Assembly: GCF_004799645.1 (NCBI RefSeq)
Contig: NZ_CP031307.1
Location: 124,001 to 188,000, forward strand
Direction: 5' to 3'
Source of the DNA: Natronorubrum bangense
GTDB taxonomy: Archaea; Halobacteriota; Halobacteria; Halobacteriales; Natrialbaceae
DNA length: 64,000 nt
Below, piece by piece: positions 44,840 to 53,007 of this stretch. A program made the position numbers and the translations under genes. Below the pieces are notes generated by a model. That model searched no databases, was not told the origin of the DNA, and saw nothing but the letters and a program-made list of their open reading frames with translations. Every line of letters starts with the position of its first letter. Position 1 is the first letter of the stretch.

Positions 44840-47113
44840 TCATCGTTCTAACCGCTGGATTACTGCCTGACGAAGTGTTCGCGGTGCTCGTTGCTCACCA
44901 CGTGTCATAAGAACTGTTCCAGTGCTCTCGTCGACGATACGCTGTGGGATCGATCCGTACAACGCCTGGGCGACAGCGCTGGACCCCGTTGCACCGACAC
45001 AAACCGTATCGTACTCCGTGACTTCTGTGACGAGCGTCTCACTGAGATCGTTGCTGACCACGACCTGAGATTCATATTCGTGTTCCTCAAGTCCACCGGC
45101 CGCTGCGACATCAGCAATCATTTCGCGACCAACATCAACCGGATCGACGTCATCGTCATCCGGTTCTGGCTGGACATTTAGCATCGTCAGTGTACTCTCT
45201 GGGAACGCTCGCATGAGTTCACGGGCGCGTGCTGCAGATACCGGCGCATGTGGCCCGCCCCCGGCGAGCGTTACAATGTCACCAAGTGAGTCGCGCGGAT
45301 CTTTGACGAGCGTTACGTCACACGGAGCGCGCTCGAGGACGGGGTCGATCGTCGAACCGAAGAGGACATCTCGACGACGCCGTTCACCGCTCCACCCAAG
45401 CAACACGTGATCCGCATTTTCTTCAGTGAGGACTGACAGAAGAGTATCTCCAGCATGACGGCCAACAATCGCCCGTGTTCTGACTGGAACATCGAGTTCC
45501 TCAGCGACGTCACGAGCGTTCTCGAGGAGTGCCTGTTGGCTCTCAACCCGCTCTTGTTCGAGTTCGATCTGTGCTGGCGACATCTGTGGCGGGACTTCGA
45601 TTACGTTGATAGCCACGAGTTCGGTTTCGCCGTCCTGACTCGCGGCACTGGCCGCTGCGTATTTGATGAGCAGTTGCTGCGTTTCGGGGTTCGAAATCGG
45701 GACGACGACACGATAGACGTCCTCGTCAACCGTTGTCTCAGACGGTGCAACGGCCTCACCAATAAGCGTCGTGGAGAGTGCCTGCTCTTTGGCATAGAAC
45801 TGATACCAGAGGATCCCAACGACGACGATTCCGGCGCCGATCAGCTGGACCTCCCACGCCATCTGTAGCATGACGATAAGGCAAGCGAGTGAACCGAGAA
45901 TCGGAACGATGGGATAAGCGATCGAGGGAATCTCGAAATCCGGCTCATATCCGTCTGGCTCCGCTCGGCGGAGTACGATGACGGCAACGTGAACCAAGGC
46001 GTAAGTGATAAGAAACATAAAACTCGCCACGTCGGCGAGCGTGTCGATCGGCAATGGACTCGCGATGAGTGCGAGGATCACGCCGCCGGTAACGAGGATT
46101 GCCCGATAGGGCGTCCGATACGTCGTGTGGATCTTGTTGAGCCAGTTCGTGAGGACTCGATCACGTCCCATCGCGAAGTTGACGCGCGCGGCGGAGAGGA
46201 TCGACGCGTTAGCCGAGGATACCGTCGCGAGAATCGCTCCGACGATCATAACGAGCGAGCCGACAGTCGCAAACTCAAGGGTGTACTCGCCGACAGAAGT
46301 CGAACCGAACATTCCCGCTGCAGCGGCCGCAACAGTCGCAACGGGAACGGCGGAATCTGCCAATTCCGGAATTTCAAGGATCCCCGTGCTCACAAGCATA
46401 ACGAGCACGTAGAGGATCGTCGGGGTCACGACAGCTGCGATCATCGATAACGGGAGGTTTCGCCCAGGATCCTCAATCTCTTCGGCACTGGTGGCGATCA
46501 CCTCAAAGCCGATGAACGTGACAAAGACGGTTCCAGCGGTTGCACCGACAGCCGGCCAACCCTGGGGTGCAAACGGATCCAACAGCCCGGGATCGATAGC
46601 CAGCAATCCGACGAGAATAAACACGATGATCAATCCGAGCAACAAGACGACAATGACGTTCTGCAACGAGCCAGTCTCTTTGACGCCACGATAATTGACC
46701 GCGACGAGCAGTGACGCCATCGTTACCGCAGCGAGAACGACGAGCAGTGCGTCAGACGGCTGGTTTAGAAGGTACTGACCAAACCCGAGCATATAAAATG
46801 CCGTTGCGAACATCAGGCCAGCCCACATCCCCCAGCCAACGATCGTCCCGAAAAAACTGCCAAGTGCGTGGTTTACGTAATAATAGCTGCCACCGGCTTT
46901 CGGCATTCCCGTCGCAAGTTCCGACAACGAGAGCGCAGCCAGCAGGGCGACCACGCCACCGATCATAAACGAAATCATGCTTGCCGGCCCCGCACTCTCC
47001 GCGACGATTCCGGGGAGCACGAAGATACCTGCCCCGATCATCGTCCCTAACCCGAGCGTGTACGCCTCGAGGAAGCCGAGGTCTCGAGCAAGATCTGCGC
47101 CGTCATCGCTCAT
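44840..47113 (-). CDS. APC-family permease with C-terminal universal stress domains
   Basis: 757 aa. The N-terminal 430 residues are a 12-helix amino acid-polyamine-cation transporter (LGLGTMIGAGIFVLPGIVAE, GGSYYYVNHALGSFFGTIVG, FEVIATSAEEIEDPGRNLP). The last 300 residues carry two tandem Usp domains: YRVVVPISNPETQQLLIKYA and GWSGERRRRDVLFGSTIDPV, then a second ending TVCVGATGSSAVAQALYGSI and TGTVLMTRGE. The Usp part may gate transport by nucleotide binding. It is adjacent to trkH and faces the Lrp-RCK regulator. Confidence 0.9.
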   Translation of the reverse strand: MSDDGADLARDLGFLEAYTLGLGTMIGAGIFVLPGIVAESAGPASMISFMIGGVVALLAALSLSELATGMPKAGGSYYYVNHALGSFFGTIVGWGMWAGLMFATAFYMLGFGQYLLNQPSDALLVVLAAVTMASLLVAVNYRGVKETGSLQNVIVVLLLGLIIVFILVGLLAIDPGLLDPFAPQGWPAVGATAGTVFVTFIGFEVIATSAEEIEDPGRNLPLSMIAAVVTPTILYVLVMLVSTGILEIPELADSAVPVATVAAAAAGMFGSTSVGEYTLEFATVGSLVMIVGAILATVSSANASILSAARVNFAMGRDRVLTNWLNKIHTTYRTPYRAILVTGGVILALIASPLPIDTLADVASFMFLITYALVHVAVIVLRRAEPDGYEPDFEIPSIAYPIVPILGSLACLIVMLQMAWEVQLIGAGIVVVGILWYQFYAKEQALSTTLIGEAVAPSETTVDEDVYRVVVPISNPETQQLLIKYAAASAASQDGETELVAINVIEVPPQMSPAQIELEQERVESQQALLENARDVAEELDVPVRTRAIVGRHAGDTLLSVLTEENADHVLLGWSGERRRRDVLFGSTIDPVLERAPCDVTLVKDPRDSLGDIVTLAGGGPHAPVSAARARELMRAFPESTLTMLNVQPEPDDDDVDPVDVGREMIADVAAAGGLEEHEYESQVVVSNDLSETLVTEVTEYDTVCVGATGSSAVAQALYGSIPQRIVDESTGTVLMTRGEQRAPRTLRQAVIQRLER

Positions 47114-47507
47114 GGCTATCGGCCTCCCCCATCAGTTCCTGCAAAGGGACACCGATAATACACGGTTCCCTGTTGCCAGTCAATCATGCAGCATCGTATC
47201 CCCGTACCAAACATAAAACCTCCGACTATATTTCCACATCAAAAATAGAAGGGGCGTATTATTTTGAGATCGAAGTGTGAGTGTCTAGCAGACCGTCACA
47301 CGAAAATATAAACGATGCCTTCAGACAGCTAGCCATACAAGAGGATGAAAAAAGAGTGACCATGCTCGAGCGTAGCTATCACTTGAATAGTTAAATTCAA
47401 CGGCCCTACCGTTCACGTCGACAGAACCGCTGCTGTGTAAAACCCTCCTTGCTTTTCGGATTCGAAAACACCACAGGTATATGGTTTTGCTTCACGAATA
47501 ATATCCC
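47114..47507. promoter_or_regulatory. Divergent intergenic region
   Basis: 394 bases between the APC permease and the Lrp-RCK regulator, AT-rich over 47200-47400. It must hold both promoters and any operator of the regulator. No clear palindrome was identified. Confidence 0.4.
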
Positions 47508-48293
47508 ATGACTGGTGGCTCGAGAGAAGACTATCGACTCGACCAGATAGATCGGCAGATCATATACAAATTGATGGTCGACGCCCGGAATGCATCGGCT
47601 CCAAAAATAGCCGGGGAGGTTGGCGTAACCGGGGCGACAATCAGAAACAGAATCGCCAACCTGGAAGAACACGGGCTGATTGAGGGCTACCACCCGACTA
47701 TTAATTTCGAACGGGCTGATGACTCGCTGATGAACCTCTTTCTCTGTCATACTACGTTCGGAAATGTCGAAACTGCCGCAAGACAACTCGGTGCCGTTCC
47801 TGGTGTGATCAATGTACGGGAACTGATGGGTGGCAGAATAAATCTCCACGTGCTCGCAGTCGGCTCTGACACGACGGATCTTAGACGTATCGGTCGTGAG
47901 ATTGAGAACCTAAACATCGAAATCGAAGACGAGTACCTCTTGCAGAAGGACCATCATTTCCCCTACTCTCCTTATGGTCCGGATAACGGACGACGCTTGG
48001 AGCCACTGGCAGACTACATCAGCCTCACTGGCGGTGCGGAGGTGATCGAAGTGACTGTACACGAAGGTGCGCCGATCGCTGAAAAGACACTCCAAGCCGC
48101 CGCCGAAGAAGGAATCTTGGATGATGATACACTCGTGGTCGCAGTCGAGCGTGATGACGACGTCCTCACACCACAGGGCCACACCACGATCTACCCCCAA
48201 GACATAGTAACAGTGTTCTCACCAAACAGTTCCGGTGACCCCGCGTTGGATGGGTTCCGAGAGCCATCGACGACAAATATGGAGTCCGGGTAA
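47508..48293 (+). CDS. Lrp/AsnC-type regulator fused to an RCK (TrkA-C) domain
   Basis: 261 aa. The N-terminal helix-turn-helix is in DQIDRQIIYKLMVDARNASA and ATIRNRIANLEEHGLIEGYH, followed by an AsnC-like sensing domain up to about residue 150. Residues about 175-245 form a TrkA-C domain (GAEVIEVTVHEGAPIAEKTL, DTLVVAVERDDDVLTPQGHT, IYPQDIVTVFSP). RCK-C domains bind nucleotides or ions. Divergent from the APC permease-trkH cluster, it is the natural candidate for its regulator. Confidence 0.88.
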   Translation: MTGGSREDYRLDQIDRQIIYKLMVDARNASAPKIAGEVGVTGATIRNRIANLEEHGLIEGYHPTINFERADDSLMNLFLCHTTFGNVETAARQLGAVPGVINVRELMGGRINLHVLAVGSDTTDLRRIGREIENLNIEIEDEYLLQKDHHFPYSPYGPDNGRRLEPLADYISLTGGAEVIEVTVHEGAPIAEKTLQAAAEEGILDDDTLVVAVERDDDVLTPQGHTTIYPQDIVTVFSPNSSGDPALDGFREPSTTNMESG

Positions 48294-48294
48294 A

Positions 48295-48480
48295 ATGCCT
48301 GTAAACAAATACTTACACCGATTCCTTCAGAGCCACGGGACCGATGAAGACAACCCAGATACAATTCTCTATGAATGTCGCCACTGCGGGTCAAAGTTCG
48401 ACGACCACCGAGACATGTGTCCGACCTGTGGTCGAACCGAATTTGCTACTTATAACTTTACTGAACTCGAGTCGGTTTGA
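48295..48480 (+). CDS. 61-residue zinc-ribbon protein
   Basis: Starts at 48295, one base after the upstream stop, so it is coupled to the Lrp-RCK gene. It has CRHC at about 28-31 and CPTC at 42-45, in the phrases LYECRHCGSKFDDHRDMCPT and CGRTEFATYNF. It is a rubredoxin-like ribbon, probably a protein- or nucleic-acid-binding accessory of the regulator. Confidence 0.8.
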   Translation: MPVNKYLHRFLQSHGTDEDNPDTILYECRHCGSKFDDHRDMCPTCGRTEFATYNFTELESV

Positions 48481-48566
48481 ACACACCGTCGAGTAGCGCG
48501 ACGAACGAGTGTCCAATGAGCAGTAGAATCACAACTGTCCCGATGTTCCCGATTACTGTTAGCCAC
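48458..48566 (-). pseudogene. Truncated membrane-protein fragment beside an IS
   Basis: Reading on the minus strand from the edge of the IS, a membrane helix is encoded (WLTVIGNIGTVVILLLIGHS) followed by FVALLDGVFKPTRVQ and a stop. There is no start before the IS edge. On the other side of the IS (49566-49601, minus strand) a short frame MDKMQTLLIPML runs into it. The two may be parts of one small gene split by insertion, although the joined frame was not established. Confidence 0.3.
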
Positions 48567-49565
48567 TTCGCTCTTCGGAAGCAGATTGTTGGTCGAACAG
48601 AGCTGGCGCTGTGAAAGCGTAGCGGGCAAGGGTGATGCGTCAGCATCACCCGACTATGTTTCCAATTGAAGTGTTTCGTTCGGAGGCGAGCGCCGCGAAC
48701 CTGCTGGAGCAGGTTCGCTGGCGCGAGGGCCTCCAGTGCCCGGCTGCCAGTCTGAATCGGTGATCAAGTACGGCAGCTATCGAGAGTATCAGCGGTATCG
48801 CTGTAACAATTGTGGACGCACGTTCAGCGACAGGACCGGCACGATCTTTGCGTGCGCGAATATCGGCCTCGAGAAGCTGTTGTTCGCGTTCTACTCGTTG
48901 CTCCGGTTCAACACGAGTATCCGCCAGTTAGACGCTGAACTTGATCTCTCGTATCGGTCGCTTCATCGGCGTGTCGAGCGCTTCGCCAGAATGCTCGACG
49001 CGCCTCGCATCGATCTCGTTGGCCCAGTCGAGATCGACGAGTTCTACGTCTCTGCCGGGAAGAAGGGCCGCGGGCGCGACCGACCGTCGCGCTCGCGTGG
49101 CCTATCAAAGCGTGGACGTGGAAGCTACGACGGACATAAGCCACCTGTGTTTGTCCTCGTTATCGCGGTAGCGATCAGCGATACGTCATCCCGTCGAAAT
49201 CCGCCGACGAATCAACCGTGCGACTCCTCCTCGATGACTACGAGGAGGAGTCGCTGACAGTCTATACCGACGGATTTCGTGCCTACGACCCATTAGAGAA
49301 GGACGAAACGTACCAGCGAGAAGCGGTTATTCACGGCGAAGGCGAGTACGTTGATGGAGGCGCACACGTGAATACGTGCGAGAGCCACGCGTCGCTGGCG
49401 CGACGGTGGCTCTCGCCCCATCGAGGCATCTCGAAGAATCTCACCGCGTATCTCAAACTCTTCGAACTTCGCCGGAAAATCCTACGCAAATCCGGACGAG
49501 ACACTCTGAAAGAACCCATTCGAACTGTTCTCTGATTCACCAACAATGTCCTTCACAAGAGCGAA
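48567..49565 (+). mobile_element. IS1595-type insertion sequence, decayed
   Basis: About 1.0 kb. Ends form an imperfect inverted repeat of about 37 bp: TTCGCTCTTCGGAAG followed by ATTGTTGGTCGAACAGAG on the left, and the right end on the opposite strand reads TTCGCTCTTGTGAAG followed by ATTGTTGGTGAATCAGAG. No target duplication is visible. A perfect hairpin GGGTGATGC-GTCA-GCATCACCC (48630-48651) precedes the transposase. Confidence 0.75.
48656..49535 (+). pseudogene. IS1595-family transposase with two frameshifts
   Basis: Starting at the ATG at 48656 (MFPIEVFRSEASAANLLEQV), the frame breaks at about 48739-48741, where one base is missing from the CPGCQ zinc-ribbon motif. It continues in a second frame through CNNCGRTFSDRTG, LSYRSLHRRVERFARML and VEIDEFYVSAGKKGRGRD. 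It breaks again near 49161, where VLV should be followed by DRGSDQRYV, and then continues through VYTDGFRAYDPL and HVNTCESHASLARRWLSPHR. DDE-type catalytic Asp residues remain in EIDE and YTDG. Two separate single-base deletions make it inactive. Confidence 0.88.
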
Positions 49566-49829
49566 CAACATAGGTATTAATAATGTCTGCATCTTGTCCA
49601 TTAACTTTGGTATTACTAACTACAATCTGCTGGCCAGGAAAACGGCGGTCCACGGCATATTGCTACCGAGCCGACAGGGAGTCCGTCCACCTCGATCACC
49701 AGCGATTTGAATAGCAGTTTCTTTCCGGACTCCCAGTTCCGAAACACAGATTTAGGGTGCTGGGCCAGTATCGTACGAGTAGATGATTCACGGCGTCGAT
49801 ACCGGACCGAACGGCAGGGTGATCGAACC
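49566..49829. other. Intergenic region between the IS and the recombinase
   Basis: Apart from the short frame noted beside the IS, nothing was recognised. No attachment-site-like repeat was seen. Confidence 0.35.
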
Positions 49830-50972
49830 GTGACCGACTCCGAGACAGACGTCGCCGTCGTTGACGCGGTCGATGCGTACCTCCAGCGAAAAGCCGTCGG
49901 CGACCCCGACGGACGAGGGGCCGGCACGTACGCTTCTAACGCCGAATCGATCCTGCGACGCTGGGCTGACTGGCTCGAGGCCGAACACAACGTCCACTCA
50001 CTGTTCGTTCTTGACGTCGAGCATATGCACGCCTACGCCACTGAGTTACGCACTCGAGTCGACCGCGGCGAGTACACGGCCTCGACTGCTGGCACCTACT
50101 ACGCGGTTGTCCGCGCGTTTCTCTCGTGGTGTGTTCGTGGCGGCATTCTCGAGTCGAATCCGGCCGCGACCGACGACGCTACGGCCACGCTGCCGACCGC
50201 TGACGATCGACCGGGCCGCGAGTACTGGACGGCGACCCAGCGCCGTCGACTCGAGCGCTACCTTCGAGAACGCACACTTGCGGCATCGACGGCACCCGAC
50301 AACCACGACGAGCGGTGTAATCGCTTGCGCGAGTACGCGATGGTCTCGTTGCTCGCCCACTCGAGCGTGCGGGGCTCCGAACTGTTTAGCGTCCCCGACG
50401 ACGAGCGCCGCACCGGGGCGACGTGGGAGGACGTCGACTTCTATACGGGCACGATTCGCGTGCTGGGAAAATCCCAGCGACTCGAGGATGTGCCACTGCC
50501 CGGCCCGGCTCGGACGCCGCTACGACGGTACCGGGTCGTCTTCGATCCACCGGCCAACGACTGGCCGCTGTTTCCGACCCGGCATGCACCGTCGATCGCT
50601 CGCCGAGTCAAAAACGTGCTGGCAGAGCGTGGCTACGACGACGACGAAATCGACGCGCTGTGTGCGGATGCGACGGCGAGTGAGCTCGCCCGCGAACACG
50701 CGATTGCGCCCCCGGCGATCACCACCGAAGGCGCTCGATCAGTGCTCAAACGGCTCTGTAAGGACGCGAACGTCGACGTCGACGGCAACTACCTGACGCC
50801 ACGCGGCGTCCGAGGGGATCACGACGGCGACAGCTACCGGCGCGAAGCCACAGCATCGAAACCCGCGTTACGTACATCTGCACTCGAGCGGACGATCGCG
50901 GTCCCGGAAACGTACTCACCGATCGTCGACGCCGACTCGAGCGAGCACGATGAACATTCGGAGAATCGCTGA
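49830..50972 (+). CDS. Tyrosine recombinase/integrase-like protein
   Basis: 380 aa from GTG 49830. The N-terminal core-binding domain covers about residues 8-115 (AVVDAVDAYLQRKAVGDPDG, TASTAGTYYAVVRAFLSWCV). The catalytic domain follows. The first Arg lies in SLLAHSSVRGSELFSVP and a Lys in LGKSQRLEDVPLPG. The usual HxxR box is replaced by TPRGVRGDHDGDSYRR, and the Tyr candidate is in VPETYSPIVD. This degenerate box is shared by a haloarchaeal integrase-like group, so activity is uncertain. No integrated element or att site is visible around it. Confidence 0.8.
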   Translation: MTDSETDVAVVDAVDAYLQRKAVGDPDGRGAGTYASNAESILRRWADWLEAEHNVHSLFVLDVEHMHAYATELRTRVDRGEYTASTAGTYYAVVRAFLSWCVRGGILESNPAATDDATATLPTADDRPGREYWTATQRRRLERYLRERTLAASTAPDNHDERCNRLREYAMVSLLAHSSVRGSELFSVPDDERRTGATWEDVDFYTGTIRVLGKSQRLEDVPLPGPARTPLRRYRVVFDPPANDWPLFPTRHAPSIARRVKNVLAERGYDDDEIDALCADATASELAREHAIAPPAITTEGARSVLKRLCKDANVDVDGNYLTPRGVRGDHDGDSYRREATASKPALRTSALERTIAVPETYSPIVDADSSEHDEHSENR

Positions 50973-51150
50973 CACTGCCGGGTGTCTCGAGTCGCGGATC
51001 GCTGACTGTCCGAATTGTCACGGCGTGGTACTGATTTTAGTAGATCGTCTGGCCACCGGCCGCTAATTGATTTTCACCATCATCGACCGGACGACCGATT
51101 CGAGTGTCTCGAGTGTCGGTCGAGTCTCGCCTCGAGAACGCGAAACGGCG

Positions 51151-53007
51151 TTAGGTAATCAGCAGCCAGAGGACGACCGTCAACAGGATCGTCAACAGGA
51201 GGACGGTGGTGCCGATCCCGGTTCGAAGGTGGATCGTCGATGGACGACCGCCGTCTGCGGCGCGGCGTTCCTCGACGTCGACCATCGGGAGTCGGCGGGC
51301 AGCGGCATCGACAGCCAGCGCGGGATTGTTCCCGATCCAGTAACAGCTCGTGACGAAGTTAACGACAGCAGCGTCGACGGTGGCGTACGTCCACGTCGTG
51401 ACGCGCATCGTCCCGCGTCCGAGATGGTACATCACGGGGTTGACGATCAGTGCCGGGTCGGAGTAGTCGAGTTTCGAGAGCGGCTTGCGGATGACCTTGA
51501 AGCCGACTGCGGAGATGGCGATGAGGATCGCTGCATCCTGCAGGTGGCCCATGCTGTACGGCGTGAGCGTTTGCTCAGCACCACCGGGGCCAATGAATCC
51601 TGTCCCATCAATCAGCGGCAGCAGATCGGTGAAGACCGGCCAACCGACCGCTGGCAGTCCGAGGACGACACACGCGCCGCCGACCGAGAGCATCGCCGTC
51701 GTCTGTCCCGGCTTCGAATCGCGGACCTCGCGATCGCTCTCGCCGTGGAAGAAGACGTAGTAGCCGAGTTTGATAAAGGAGAGGAACGTGCCGATGGCAC
51801 CGATGAACAGCAACCAGTACAGTGCTTGGTACTCCGAGCCACCGTAGTAGCTCGGATCGGCGGCGTCGAGCACCATCCCCTTGCTGATGAAGCCGCTGAA
51901 GCCGGGCACGGCGGTAATCGAGAGCGCGCCGATGAAGAAGGCAATCGCGGTCAGCGGCATCTCACGCCAGAGGCCGCCGAGTTTGTAGAGGTCGTTCTCT
52001 CGAGTTCGGTAGATGACGACCCCGACGGCCATGAACAGCAGGCTCTTGTAGAGGACGTTGTTGAACAGGTGTCCCATTGCGCCAGCGGCACCGATTGCGG
52101 TCCCGATCCCGATCCCGGCGACCATGTACCCAAGCTGAGCCTGGATGTGATAGGACAGCAGCGCACGCATGTCGTGCTGGAGCAGGGCGAAGACGACGCC
52201 GTAGACGGCCATCAGGCCGCCCATGTACGCAAGATAGATGTTCCCCTCCGGAACGGCCCGCAGGAGAATGTATGCGCTCGTTTTCGTCGTAAAGGCGGCG
52301 AGGAACACCGACGCCGCGAAGTGTGGTCGCGGGTAGGTGTCGGGCAGCCAGGTGTGGAAGCCGACGAACGCGACGTTGACACCGATCCCGAGCACTGCAA
52401 GCAAGAGCGGAAGCCCGTCGGCGATCCCGCCAGCCAGTAAGGCATCAGCGTACTCAACGCCCTCGCCGTAGGCGAAGGTTCCGACCTGCGCGTAGTGGGC
52501 GATCACCGCGAACAACATCAGACTACCACCGATCCCGTGGGCGAGGGCGTACCGGTAGCCCGCACGGACCGCGTCGCCGCCGTATTGCCAGACGAGCAGC
52601 GTGCTCGTCAGCGCCATGATCTCCCACATGAACACGAGGACGAGCCAGTCACCAGCGAAGGCCGCACCGATCGCGCTGGCGACGTAAGCGAGTGCGAACG
52701 CAGCCATCGTCTTCGACGCCTCACTCGAGTAGGCGTAGATAACGGCGAAGGTGCCGAGGAACCCGAGTGCGACACCCATCATTCGGGTGAAGTCGTCGAT
52801 GTAGAACGGCTGTATCTCCGCGAATCCGAGGAATGTCCCCGTCAGATGTGCACCCTCTGGAGCGAACAGTGCGACTGCGACCACGGACGCAAGACTGAGC
52901 GCACCGAGCGCAAAGCCAAGGATCCGTGGCAAGACGAGCACGAGCAGGGCCGCTGCAAAGACAATCAGCGGCGGGTAGGCCATCGTCAACATGTCGATTT
53001 CGGTCAT
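51151..53007 (-). CDS. Mrp antiporter ion-translocating subunit (MnhD/NuoN-like), third copy
   Basis: 618 aa with about 14 core helices plus C-terminal helices. Signatures are LVFMWEIMALTSTLLVWQYG (conserved Glu), GFHTWLPDTYPRPHF, FTTKTSAYILLRAV (conserved Lys) and MRALLSYHIQAQLGYMVAGI. The C-terminal extension has two more hydrophobic stretches, the last at the very end (TTVLLLTILLTVVLWLLIT). It is the last gene of the nine-gene Mrp operon and overlaps the previous gene by 4 bp. It probably forms one of the proton channels. Confidence 0.9.
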   Translation of the reverse strand: MTEIDMLTMAYPPLIVFAAALLVLVLPRILGFALGALSLASVVAVALFAPEGAHLTGTFLGFAEIQPFYIDDFTRMMGVALGFLGTFAVIYAYSSEASKTMAAFALAYVASAIGAAFAGDWLVLVFMWEIMALTSTLLVWQYGGDAVRAGYRYALAHGIGGSLMLFAVIAHYAQVGTFAYGEGVEYADALLAGGIADGLPLLLAVLGIGVNVAFVGFHTWLPDTYPRPHFAASVFLAAFTTKTSAYILLRAVPEGNIYLAYMGGLMAVYGVVFALLQHDMRALLSYHIQAQLGYMVAGIGIGTAIGAAGAMGHLFNNVLYKSLLFMAVGVVIYRTRENDLYKLGGLWREMPLTAIAFFIGALSITAVPGFSGFISKGMVLDAADPSYYGGSEYQALYWLLFIGAIGTFLSFIKLGYYVFFHGESDREVRDSKPGQTTAMLSVGGACVVLGLPAVGWPVFTDLLPLIDGTGFIGPGGAEQTLTPYSMGHLQDAAILIAISAVGFKVIRKPLSKLDYSDPALIVNPVMYHLGRGTMRVTTWTYATVDAAVVNFVTSCYWIGNNPALAVDAAARRLPMVDVEERRAADGGRPSTIHLRTGIGTTVLLLTILLTVVLWLLIT

